Assembly: GCA_003566885.1 (NCBI GenBank)
Contig: PXBO01000009.1
Coordinates: 1-64,000 of the forward strand
Source of the DNA: Opitutia bacterium
GTDB taxonomy: Bacteria; Verrucomicrobiota; Verrucomicrobiia; Opitutales; T3Sed10-336
DNA length: 64,000 nucleotides
Reading direction: 5' to 3'
Made by a program: the position numbers and the translations under genes. Below the pieces are notes generated by a model, which ran no database searches, was not told the DNA's origin, and worked only from the letters and a program-made list of their open reading frames with translations. This document shows positions 50,985 to 59,115 of this stretch, piece after piece; the first letter of the stretch is position 1, and each line of letters opens with the position of its first letter.

Positions 50985-51782
50985 ATGAAAAAAACAAACT
51001 CGGTCTTCACTGCAGGGACCTTCCTGCTTTTCTGCGCGGCGGCGATCAACGCGCAAGGTCAAATCTTGTACTCGTCCGACTTTGCTCCGGATAACGGGCA
51101 TGACTCGACCGCCTACGCGCCCGGCTGGAATCCGGGCGCTCACTGGGAGTGGTCCTCCGGCGAATACCCTCATGTCGTCTGGCGGAATGATCCGGCGCGC
51201 GCGGTCGGCGGCAGCAACGGCTTCTTTAAGGAAGGTTTGCGAGATCAAGCGATGGTGGACGCCGGGGGGACGCACGGAGAGATCGGGTTTACTACGGAGG
51301 ACTTTTCCATCAATGGCCTTGCGGGCGAGGCGTTCACTGTGAGCTTCGATTTCAAGATCAACAGTGATCCGAGCGTCAACAACGGCGAGAGCCAGGGTAT
51401 TCTCCAGCTTCGTTTTCGGGAGCTCGACGCCGAAGGCGCCAACTTCCCTATCAATGAATTTCACCAGAATTTGTTTGATAAGGGAAATGTCATTGGAAAT
51501 GGAATCGGCCCTATTGAGGGCTTCACGATGTCGGTTGAACAACTCGACGATGACTGGCTCAGCATATCCCTTACGGGAGCGTTTACGGAAAATACGACCT
51601 TTGCCAACGTGGGTTTCGCACCATGGAGCTTTGGAGATCCCGATAATCCCGATCATTTCATGGGCAGCTACGCCGTTGACAATGTTACTGTCGTTCCCGA
51701 GCCGAGCACCTACGCGATGATCGCCGGGTTACTTGCTTTGGGCGGTTGCTTTCTCCGTCGTCGCTTCAAGCGACCCGACTAA
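50985..51782 (+). CDS. PEP-CTERM protein, family A
   Basis: A 265-residue exported protein. Signal peptide MKKTNSVFTAGTFLLFCAAA; family-A domain at about 26-235 (ILYSSDFAPDNG, HWEWSSGEYPHVVWRNDPAR, GGSNGFFKEGLRD, FTVSFDFKINSDPS, HFMGSYAVDNVTV); then VPEPSTYAMIAGLLALGGCF and LRRRFKRPD as exosortase sorting tail. The domain is closest by eye to that of the 43948 and 49272 proteins, which have the other tail type. This is clear evidence of tail swapping within the family. It lies 66 bases after the 49272 gene. Confidence 0.9.
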   Translation: MKKTNSVFTAGTFLLFCAAAINAQGQILYSSDFAPDNGHDSTAYAPGWNPGAHWEWSSGEYPHVVWRNDPARAVGGSNGFFKEGLRDQAMVDAGGTHGEIGFTTEDFSINGLAGEAFTVSFDFKINSDPSVNNGESQGILQLRFRELDAEGANFPINEFHQNLFDKGNVIGNGIGPIEGFTMSVEQLDDDWLSISLTGAFTENTTFANVGFAPWSFGDPDNPDHFMGSYAVDNVTVVPEPSTYAMIAGLLALGGCFLRRRFKRPD

Positions 51783-51810
51783 GAAATCACGATTTTTATA
51801 CCGGCGGGCT

Positions 51811-51991
51811 TGGACGGTTAGCGATGACAACAAAGGTGGCCCGGCAGCGATTTCGTTTTGAACCATTGCGAGGGCGACGGAGGCTGGGGTCGGTCGGTGT
51901 CGCTACCGCCCGCGAGGGCGTTTGTCGCGAGCGGATCAATCCTGCGCGAGGCGGAACTTCCGGCGAGGTTCGGATCGTTTCCGATGCCCCA
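51811..51991 (+). pseudogene. Decayed N-terminal fragment of a DUF1565 beta-helix gene
   Basis: The gap before the intact DUF1565 gene at 52052 contains a degraded copy of the same N-terminal region. One frame gives VSDDNKGGPAAISF, a TGA stop, then TIARATEAG. The intact protein has VSKSGDDANPGSAAEPFKTI then GAAARVAQSG. After a frameshift the copy reads VATAREGVCRERINPARGGT then SGEVRIVSDAP. The intact protein has VITVHEGTYRERVNPPRGGT then SDEERIVYRAAP. With a stop and a frameshift within 60 codons, it cannot be functional. It lies about 60 bases upstream of, and in the same direction as, the living paralog. Confidence 0.85.
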
Positions 51992-52051
51992 ACGAAACAA
52001 TGGCGGAGGAGTGCCGGGACGGCGTGAGAGGATTTTGAAGCCACCAATATT

Positions 52052-54379
52052 ATGATAAAGACAGGAATAGTAATTATGATCGCAGGTTTGACCGTTTCCG
52101 CGGCTCTTGCAGGGGAATTCCACGTTTCCAAGAGCGGCGACGACGCCAACCCCGGTTCCGCCGCCGAACCGTTCAAGACCATCGGCGCGGCCGCGCGGGT
52201 CGCCCAGTCCGGAGATGTGATCACGGTTCATGAGGGAACCTACCGCGAACGGGTCAACCCGCCGCGGGGCGGGACCTCGGACGAGGAACGGATCGTTTAT
52301 CGCGCCGCTCCGGGCGAGGAGGTCGTCATCAAAGGCTCCGAAAGGGTCAACGGCTGGGAAAAAGTGCAAAACGACACTTGGAAACTGACGCTTCCGAACG
52401 AGTTTTTCGGAGATTTCAACCCGTACGCCGATCTCATCTCCGGCGACTGGTTCGACCGGCGAGGCCGCGACCACCACACCGGCGCCGTGTACTTGAACGG
52501 TCACTGGCTGACCGAGGCGGCGGAGTTTGCGGATGTTCTGGAACCGGTGAGAGCAGAGCCGATTTGGGCGTATCCCAGGCCTTCCGATTTTCTTTTGAAT
52601 CTTGCGTGGCTTTCCGTGGGAGAGGGGGACCGAATTGCCGGGGCCGATTTTTCGGCCGCGCGGGGCATTCAGACCGAGGCCCTGTCGGAACTGGGCGAAG
52701 GGGTGGCCTATATCAACCACGGCGACTGGGTGCGCTATGATCGATTGGACTTCGGGGAACGGACCGAGCGGATGCGATTCGGCGCCGCCTCGGCGACGCA
52801 GGGCGGGGTGATCGAGATTCGTCTCAATTCGCCGGACGGTGAACTGCTGGGGAGCGTTACGGTGCCGCACACGGGCAGTTGGCATTTGTTCGAAGACTAC
52901 TCCGCGGAGATTCCGCCCACCAGCGGACCGAAGGACGTGTATCTTGTGTTCAAGAGCGCCGACGTCGAGCCGGTGAGAAATCCGTTGTGGCTACCCGGAG
53001 CCAACCCCGCCGATGCGGCTCTGTGGTACGCCGAGGTTCATGAGGCAGAGACCACCATCTGGGCCCAGTTCAAGGATGTGGATCCCAACGAGGCCGATGT
53101 CGAAATCAATGTCCGCCAGACGGTGTTCTATCCGGAGGAACCGGGGAGGAATTACATCACCGTGCGCGGCTTTACGATGAGGCACGCCGCCACGCCGTGG
53201 GCGCCGCCGACCGCCGAGCAGATCGGTTTGCTCGGCACCCACTGGAGCAAGGGGTGGATCATCGAGGACAACGACATCAGCTACTCGACCTGCACCGGCA
53301 TCACCCTGGGTAAACACGGGGACGAGTACGACAACACTTCGGCGGATACCGCCGAGGGTTATGTGGAAACCATCCGCCGGGCGCGGGACAACCACGGCTG
53401 GTCGAAGGAGAACATCGGCCATCACATCGTGCGCAACAACCGAATCTCCCACTGCGAACAGGCGGGGCTCGTGGGAAGCCTGGGCCCGATTTTCAGCACG
53501 ATCGAAGACAACGTCATCCACGACATTCACGTGCGCCAGTTGTTTTCGGGAGCCGAAATGGCCGGCATCAAGCTGCACGCCCCGATCGATACGCTGATCG
53601 CCCGCAACCACATCTACCGCGCCGCACGGGGCATGTGGCTCGACTGGATGACCCAGGGAACGCGCGTGACCGGGAACCTGTTCCACGATAACGACGTGTT
53701 CGAAGACCTTTTTATCGAGGTCAACCACGGTCCCTACGTGGTGGACAACAACATCCTGCTTTCTCGCAACACGCTTTACGACAACTCGCAAGGGGGCGCT
53801 TACGTCCACAATCTGTTCGCCGGGGGAATCTTTCGCAGCGCCGAGTTCAACCGCGAGACGCCCTACCACGAACCGCACTCCACCGTAATCGTCGGCTTGC
53901 ACAATATTCAGAACGGCGACAACCGTTTCTATAATAATATCTTCGCCGGGGGCGAGGGACTGGCCTCGTACGACCATGCGATTCTCGAAGTGTGGATGGG
54001 CGGCAACGTATTCCTGAATGGCGCACAACCCGCCGAAGCGGAAACGGACCCTCTGGTGCTGCCGGAATTCGATCCCGCCATTAAAGTTAGACGCGGGGAA
54101 GGCGAGACGTTCCTGACCATGGCGCTTCCTGCCGCGATCGCGGAGATGGAAACCAAACTTGTTACCACGGATAGGCTGGGCCGGGCCGTGATACCGGATC
54201 TTCCCTATCGGAACTACGACGGCAGTCCGTTGAGGGTGGACAGCGACTACTTCGGCTCGAACCGGGATGAGGGCAAGCCCGCATCCGGGCCTTTCGAATG
54301 GCTCGAAGATTGGATTCCCGCGGATCCGGAGGCGGTCCCCGGCACGCTGCGCGAACACCGTGTGGATCCGTTGCAGTGA
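52052..54379 (+). CDS. Secreted DUF1565 parallel beta-helix protein with inserted CBM6-like domain
   Basis: A 775-residue exported protein (signal peptide MIKTGIVIMIAGLTVSAALA). DUF1565 segment at 22-90, then a beta-helix interrupted at about 170-325 by a CBM6-like domain (ASATQGGVIEIRLNSPDGEL, TVPHTGSWHLFEDY, DVYLVFKS). The paralog at 8604 runs straight from its LEPVGEDPLWFARV to the following segment, without this insertion. The helix contains GWIIEDNDISYSTCTGITLG, HIVRNNRISHCEQAGLVGSL and MWLDWMTQGTRVTGNLFHDN. Polysaccharide binding with possible lyase or hydrolase activity is likely, but catalytic residues are not assigned. It starts a new plus-strand unit that continues into the MBL, dehydratase and SDR genes. 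Confidence 0.92.
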   Translation: MIKTGIVIMIAGLTVSAALAGEFHVSKSGDDANPGSAAEPFKTIGAAARVAQSGDVITVHEGTYRERVNPPRGGTSDEERIVYRAAPGEEVVIKGSERVNGWEKVQNDTWKLTLPNEFFGDFNPYADLISGDWFDRRGRDHHTGAVYLNGHWLTEAAEFADVLEPVRAEPIWAYPRPSDFLLNLAWLSVGEGDRIAGADFSAARGIQTEALSELGEGVAYINHGDWVRYDRLDFGERTERMRFGAASATQGGVIEIRLNSPDGELLGSVTVPHTGSWHLFEDYSAEIPPTSGPKDVYLVFKSADVEPVRNPLWLPGANPADAALWYAEVHEAETTIWAQFKDVDPNEADVEINVRQTVFYPEEPGRNYITVRGFTMRHAATPWAPPTAEQIGLLGTHWSKGWIIEDNDISYSTCTGITLGKHGDEYDNTSADTAEGYVETIRRARDNHGWSKENIGHHIVRNNRISHCEQAGLVGSLGPIFSTIEDNVIHDIHVRQLFSGAEMAGIKLHAPIDTLIARNHIYRAARGMWLDWMTQGTRVTGNLFHDNDVFEDLFIEVNHGPYVVDNNILLSRNTLYDNSQGGAYVHNLFAGGIFRSAEFNRETPYHEPHSTVIVGLHNIQNGDNRFYNNIFAGGEGLASYDHAILEVWMGGNVFLNGAQPAEAETDPLVLPEFDPAIKVRRGEGETFLTMALPAAIAEMETKLVTTDRLGRAVIPDLPYRNYDGSPLRVDSDYFGSNRDEGKPASGPFEWLEDWIPADPEAVPGTLREHRVDPLQ

Positions 54380-54395
54380 GGAGGAAATGCCACGT

Positions 54396-55394
54396 ATGAG
54401 TACCGGGCACACCGAATTAATCTGTCCTGTTTTCGAGGATACGTGGATTCTCCGCGGAGAGGTGGGCGGGCGTCCCTTGCAGCTCACCCTCCTTCGCGGT
54501 TCCGAAGGACTGTTGCTCCTGGATACGGGGTGCGCCTCCGATGTCGAGGGGCTGATCGTGCCGGCATTCGAAGAACTGAAGCTTTCCCTGTCCGACTTGC
54601 GCTGGATCGTCAACACGCATTGCGACGTCGACCACCAGGGCGGCAACGCCGGCATGAAGGCGCGCGCGCCTTCGGCGATTCTGGCCTGCGGTGAAGCCGA
54701 CCGGGAAACGATCGTTTCGCCCGAAGCCATCATGCGCCGTCGTTACGACGCCTATCGCGAAGCTCACGGAATATTTTACGGGGAGGAGGCCCGGCAGTGG
54801 ATCCTGAAGGAATCCGGCGCGGAACAGCCGCCCGACCTGACTTTTGCCGGGGGTGAGCGACTGAGGCTCGGCGAGGGCCGGGAGTTGGAGATCGTTCCGC
54901 TTCCCGGGCATTCCCACGGGCACCTCGGCGTTTACGACCGCGCCAACCGGGCTCTCTTTGCCGGAGACGCGCTTCATGGATCGGTGTATCACGGGTTGGA
55001 CGGCTCCGAAGCGCTCTGCCCGACCTACCTTTACGTGCCGGAGTACCTGCGGACGGCGGATTTCGTCCGCGAACTGCCCCTCGAAATCTACGTCGGGTGT
55101 CACTGGCCGGTGTTGCGCGGGCGCTCGGCGATCGTGGAGTTCTGCGATGCGAGCCGCGCTTTCGTGGTGAACGCCGAGGGGTCGATTCTCGAGGCCCTCG
55201 AAGCGGAGCCGGACGGCCTGACGTTGCGCGAACTCTGCGAGCGATGCGGTCCGCGACTGGGCAACTGGCCGGATGCGGTTCACACCGAACTGGTCTTCGC
55301 GTTCAACGGCCACATGGAGGATTTGCAACAGCGAGGGCTGGCGGAGCCCGTGGCGGGCACAAGTCCCGTCCGCTACCGGAGCGCGCAAGCATGA
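54396..55394 (+). CDS. MBL-fold metallohydrolase with variant metal motif
   Basis: A 332-residue metallo-beta-lactamase-fold protein. ATG 54396 is chosen because GGAGG at 54380-54384 is then 11 bases upstream; ATG 54387 is only two bases from it. Metal-site motifs are NTHCDVDHQGGN, LPGHSHGHLGVY, LFAGDALHG and YVGCHWPVLRG. The first motif is HxDxDH rather than the usual HxHxDH, so one zinc ligand is changed. The C-terminal 70 residues (ALEAEPDGLTLRELCERCG) look like a small helical domain of the kind found at the end of some MBL hydrolases. The substrate is unknown; a lactone or ester in the sugar-acid pathway is conceivable. Confidence 0.9.
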   Translation: MSTGHTELICPVFEDTWILRGEVGGRPLQLTLLRGSEGLLLLDTGCASDVEGLIVPAFEELKLSLSDLRWIVNTHCDVDHQGGNAGMKARAPSAILACGEADRETIVSPEAIMRRRYDAYREAHGIFYGEEARQWILKESGAEQPPDLTFAGGERLRLGEGRELEIVPLPGHSHGHLGVYDRANRALFAGDALHGSVYHGLDGSEALCPTYLYVPEYLRTADFVRELPLEIYVGCHWPVLRGRSAIVEFCDASRAFVVNAEGSILEALEAEPDGLTLRELCERCGPRLGNWPDAVHTELVFAFNGHMEDLQQRGLAEPVAGTSPVRYRSAQA

Positions 55395-55449
55395 GCCGGG
55401 AGACGTCGCAATTCCGCAAATCCGGCAATCTCCATCCGTTTTGCCTCCC

Positions 55450-56619
55450 ATGAAGATCTCCCGCATCAGAACCGTCGTCGTCAACGCCGAGATGCGCAAC
55501 TGGGTCTTTGTCCGGGTCGAGACCGATCAGGCGGGGCTCTTTGGCTGGGGAGAGGCGTCGCTGGAGTGGAAGACTCAGGCGGTGGTGGGGGCTGTCGAAG
55601 ATTTCGCTCCGATGGTGATCGGGGAGGATCCGCTCCGCATCGAGCATCTCTATCAGAAGATGTACCGTCAGAGTTTCTGGCGGATGGGCGTGATCGGGAT
55701 GAGCGCGATCTCCGCCATCGAGCAGGCGTTGTGGGACATCAAGGGCAAGCACCTGAACGTTCCGGTCTATGAACTGCTCGGGGGGCGTGTCCGGGACAAG
55801 GTGCGGATGTACACGCACCTCGGAGGCGGAAATATGAAGGCGGTGTACGAAACCTTCGAACCCGGGCCGTTGATCGATCTGGCCCGGGAAGTCGTCGAGG
55901 GCGGCTATTCGGCCGTCAAGGTGGTTTTTGTTCCGTATTCGGAACCGCTCGAAGGGGTCGCCACGGTGAAACGGTTCGCAGCGATGTTTGCCAAACTCCG
56001 GGAAGCGGTCGGGGATGAAATCGACATCATGGTCGATTTTCACGGACGCACCTATCCGGCGATGGCGGTCCGGTATATCAACGCGATCGAGGAATACGGG
56101 CCGTACTTTTGCGAGGAGCCCTGTCCGCCGGAGAACATGGCGGCGACCCTGGAGGTGCGGCAGAGCACGCGGGTGCCGATCGCCGTCGGCGAGCGCCTGG
56201 TGGGACGGGCGCAATTCGTCCCTTATTTCGAAAACCGGGCCTGCCATGTCATCCAGCCCGACCTCTGTCACTGCGGCGGCCTGCTCGAAGCAAAAAAAAT
56301 TGCGGCCATGGCCGAGGTGTATCAGATGGGCGTCGCTCCCCACAATCCCCTCGGACCCGTGGCGAACGCGGCGGCGTTGCACTTCGCCCTTTCGACGCCC
56401 AATTTTCTGATCCAGGAGGACATGCTGACCGATGTGCCCTGGCGCTGGGACGTGGTGAAGAGTTATCTGGAAACCAAGGAAGGGTATTGGCTGCCTTGCG
56501 ACAGACCCGGACTCGGGATCGAAGTGGACGAGGCGGCGGCCGCCAGGCACCCTTTTAAACAAGAGGTCATGCACTCGACCACCATTCGGGCGAAAGACGG
56601 CGCCATTCTGGATTGGTGA
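55450..56619 (+). CDS. Mandelate racemase/enolase-superfamily dehydratase (galactonate dehydratase-like)
   Basis: A 389-residue enolase-superfamily enzyme, probably an acid-sugar dehydratase. Metal ligands are expected in IMVDFHGRTYP (Asp), FCEEPCPPEN (Glu) and IAVGERLVGR (Glu). IQPDLCHCGGLLEAKKIAAM and VAPHNPLGPVANAAALH match the galactonate-dehydratase-like subgroup, with the catalytic His in APHNP. The start is ATG 55450; the longer open frame upstream overlaps the MBL gene and lacks family sequence. It lies 55 bases after the MBL gene and 14 bases before the SDR gene. It would yield a 2-keto-3-deoxy sugar acid; the exact substrate is not determinable. Confidence 0.93.
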   Translation: MKISRIRTVVVNAEMRNWVFVRVETDQAGLFGWGEASLEWKTQAVVGAVEDFAPMVIGEDPLRIEHLYQKMYRQSFWRMGVIGMSAISAIEQALWDIKGKHLNVPVYELLGGRVRDKVRMYTHLGGGNMKAVYETFEPGPLIDLAREVVEGGYSAVKVVFVPYSEPLEGVATVKRFAAMFAKLREAVGDEIDIMVDFHGRTYPAMAVRYINAIEEYGPYFCEEPCPPENMAATLEVRQSTRVPIAVGERLVGRAQFVPYFENRACHVIQPDLCHCGGLLEAKKIAAMAEVYQMGVAPHNPLGPVANAAALHFALSTPNFLIQEDMLTDVPWRWDVVKSYLETKEGYWLPCDRPGLGIEVDEAAAARHPFKQEVMHSTTIRAKDGAILDW

Positions 56620-56633
56620 AGGAAGGCTTTGAT

Positions 56634-57431
56634 ATGAATAGTGAATTGTTGCAGGGAAGGACCGCGATCGTTACCGGCGCCGGGGATGGCATCGGGCGCG
56701 GGATCGCCGTGGCGTTGGCCGAGGCGGGAGCGAATGTCGGCGTTTGCGCCCGCAGCGAGGCGGGAGTGAAGGAAACGGCGCGCCGCGTCGAGGCGGCCGG
56801 CCGGCGGGCGTATTGGGAAAACTTTGACATCCGGGTGGTCGGGAACATCCGCTCGTTCACCGAGAGAACGGAGAAGGACCTCGGTCCGATCTCGATTCTC
56901 GTCAACAATGCGGCGGTGATGCCGGTGGTCGCGATCGAGGAAATGAGTGAGGAGGCGTTCGATGAATGCGTCGGGGCGAAATTCAAATCCGCCGTGTTTT
57001 TTTCCAAGTATTGCACGCCTTCCATGAAACGCGCGGGGGGCGGTTCGATTATCCACATGGCCAGCGTGACCGGCAATGTGGGCTTCGCGCGCCACGCCGT
57101 TTACGGCGCGTGCAACGCTGCCTTGATGGGTTTGGCCCGCGGTCAGGCGATGGAACTGGCTCCCTTCGGGATCCGCGCCAATTCCGTGTCGCCCGGGACG
57201 GTGGATTCCCCCATGCTGCGCCGCTATATCGCCGAGAGCGGCCAGGACCCGGAGAAGCTGAAGGCGGCGTTCGACGCCAATCATCCCCGGGGAAAGGTGG
57301 GCAGCGTCGAAGAGGTCGCCGCCGTCTTTGTTTTTCTGGCGAGCGACCTGTCCGCGAATATCACCGGGACGGACATTCGTTGCGACGGAGGATTCTCTGT
57401 CAAGGGGGGGCAGGCGAAAGTCGAGGACTGA
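56634..57431 (+). CDS. SDR-family protein lacking the catalytic lysine
   Basis: A 265-residue SDR protein beginning at ATG 56634, with GAAGGAAGG about nine bases upstream. The cofactor motif TGAGDGIGRGIA and NNAAVMP are present, and Ser is in HMASVTGN. The active-site Tyr motif, however, reads VYGACNAALMGLA, giving YxxxN where YxxxK is nearly universal. Codon AAC at that position leaves no doubt about Asn. The remaining fold (SPGTVDSPMLRRY, ITGTDIRCDGGFS) is normal. It may be an enzyme with altered mechanism, a binding protein, or an inactive copy. Context suggests oxidation or reduction of a sugar acid next to the dehydratase. Confidence 0.92.
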   Translation: MNSELLQGRTAIVTGAGDGIGRGIAVALAEAGANVGVCARSEAGVKETARRVEAAGRRAYWENFDIRVVGNIRSFTERTEKDLGPISILVNNAAVMPVVAIEEMSEEAFDECVGAKFKSAVFFSKYCTPSMKRAGGGSIIHMASVTGNVGFARHAVYGACNAALMGLARGQAMELAPFGIRANSVSPGTVDSPMLRRYIAESGQDPEKLKAAFDANHPRGKVGSVEEVAAVFVFLASDLSANITGTDIRCDGGFSVKGGQAKVED

Positions 57432-57482
57432 GTGCTCCTACAGGAACCTCGGGAGACTTAATCCCAGCTATCCATTGAAATC

Positions 57483-58952
57483 ATGCACGAAACAAATCCT
57501 GAAACAACCCGATCCGAGCTCCCGTTCGGTGACAAGGTGCTGCGCATCGTCTTACTGTCCCTCATTGCCGCGCTGGGCGGATTCCTTTTCGGTTTCGACA
57601 GCGGTGTGATCAACGGAACGGTGGGCGGCTTGCAGGAGGCGTTCGACTCCGATGCGGTCGGTACCGGCTTCAACGTCTCGTCCATGCTGCTCGGATGCAT
57701 GGTCGGCGTCTTTCTGGCCGGAGTGCTTGCCGACCGTTTCGGGCGCAAGCCGGTAATGATCGGCGCGGCCCTCATTTTCGTCGTCAGCGCCTGGGGTTCG
57801 GGGATTGCGGGCATCTCGGCGACGTTTGTTTTTTATCGGGTGCTCGGCGGTTTCGCAGTAGGCGCCGCCAGCGTGCTCGCTCCGGCGTATATCGCCGAGA
57901 TCGCCCCGGCGCGTATTCGCGGCCGATTGGCCTGCCTGCAGCAGTTGATGATCGTGATCGGATTGTTCTCGGCGTTCTTCAGCAACTACCTCATCGCCGG
58001 TTTGGCGGGGGGCGCCTCCGAAGAGCTGTGGGCGGGGTTCGACGCGTGGCGGTGGATGTACTGGGTTGAGATCGGGCCGGCGGCGATTTTCTTTGTCCTG
58101 CTGCTCTTTGTCCCGGAATCGCCCCGCTACCTGGTTGCGGCCGGGCGCATGGAGCGGGCGAGGGAGGTCCTGGAAAGCATTTCATCCCGGCGGCACGCCG
58201 AGGAGAAGGTGAAGGAAATCTACGCTACGGTTCTCCATGAGCGGAAGCCGAGGATGACCGATCTCCTCACGGAGGGCACCCGGCGCGTGCATCCGATTGT
58301 TTGGGCGGGTGTCGCCCTTGCCGCCCTACAGCAATTGACGGGCATCAATGTTGTCTTCTACTACGGCGCGGTGCTCTGGCAGGCCGCTGGATTCACCGAG
58401 GCCGCCGCACTCCTGAGCAATGTTATTACAGGCGCGGTCAATATCGTGTTCACCTGTGTCGCCATCGCGCTGGTCGACCGGCTTGGACGAAAGCCGTTGC
58501 TCATGACGGGCGCTATCGGGCAGGCTGCGACCCTCGGGCTCCTGGCGCTCGTGTTCGGCACCGCCGCGGCGGGTGAAGCGGGCGCTCTTGAGCTGTCACG
58601 GGCCGCCGGGGTCACGGCCCTGGTGGCGGCCAACGGTTATATTGCTTTCTTCGCCCTGACTTGGGGTCCGGTGGTCTGGGTGATGCTGGGAGAGATGTTT
58701 CCCAACAAGTTCCGCGGCGTGGCTCTCGCCGTGTGCGGGATCGTGCTCTGGGGCAGCAATTTTGTTGTCACAATGACCTTTCCCCTGCTGCTCGATTCAG
58801 TGGGGCTCGGAGTCGCCTACGGACTCTACGCATTTGCCGGGATCGTTGCCTTTGTTTTTGTGAAAAAGTTTATCCGCGAAACAAAAGGGAAAACCCTTGA
58901 AGAGTTGTCGCGCGGCAACGAGGTCCGTGAACGTGAGTCAGGGAAATCTTGA
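57483..58952 (+). CDS. MFS sugar porter (XylE/GalP-like)
   Basis: A 489-residue, 12-helix sugar transporter of the major facilitator superfamily. Signatures are GGFLFGFDSGVINGTVGGL, LADRFGRKPVMIGA, IAEIAPARIRGRLACLQQL, VPESPRYLVAAGRMERA, QQLTGINVVFYYGAVLWQ, VDRLGRKPLLMTG, and the end RETKGKTLEEL. These are the sugar-porter family marks, including the QLTGIN motif of helix 7 that contacts hexoses or pentoses. It is encoded 51 bases after the SDR gene and probably imports the monosaccharide or sugar acid handled by the neighbouring dehydratase and SDR genes. Confidence 0.95.
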   Translation: MHETNPETTRSELPFGDKVLRIVLLSLIAALGGFLFGFDSGVINGTVGGLQEAFDSDAVGTGFNVSSMLLGCMVGVFLAGVLADRFGRKPVMIGAALIFVVSAWGSGIAGISATFVFYRVLGGFAVGAASVLAPAYIAEIAPARIRGRLACLQQLMIVIGLFSAFFSNYLIAGLAGGASEELWAGFDAWRWMYWVEIGPAAIFFVLLLFVPESPRYLVAAGRMERAREVLESISSRRHAEEKVKEIYATVLHERKPRMTDLLTEGTRRVHPIVWAGVALAALQQLTGINVVFYYGAVLWQAAGFTEAAALLSNVITGAVNIVFTCVAIALVDRLGRKPLLMTGAIGQAATLGLLALVFGTAAAGEAGALELSRAAGVTALVAANGYIAFFALTWGPVVWVMLGEMFPNKFRGVALAVCGIVLWGSNFVVTMTFPLLLDSVGLGVAYGLYAFAGIVAFVFVKKFIRETKGKTLEELSRGNEVRERESGKS

Positions 58953-58991
58953 ATGGATTTTTTCAGGAAACGGTAATCGTTCTTGTCTTGA

Positions 58992-59004
58992 ATCGATATA
59001 TATG
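58992..59004. promoter_or_regulatory. AT-rich motif upstream of the Gfo/Idh/MocA gene
   Basis: AATCGATATATAT is the exact reverse complement of ATATATATCGATT at 43780-43792, and here lies 111 bases before the start at 59116. Two identical 13-base copies in promoter regions of different transcription units suggest a shared regulator or promoter element. Confidence 0.4.
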
Positions 59005-59115
59005 ATTGTTTAATGTTTATTATCGTCAGCGATGAATTTGTTTAACTCCCGAAGGGCGTTTTGACGATTCATTGGCCGCGTGGTGCGAAAACCAGACAGT
59101 AAGGGAATCACTATT

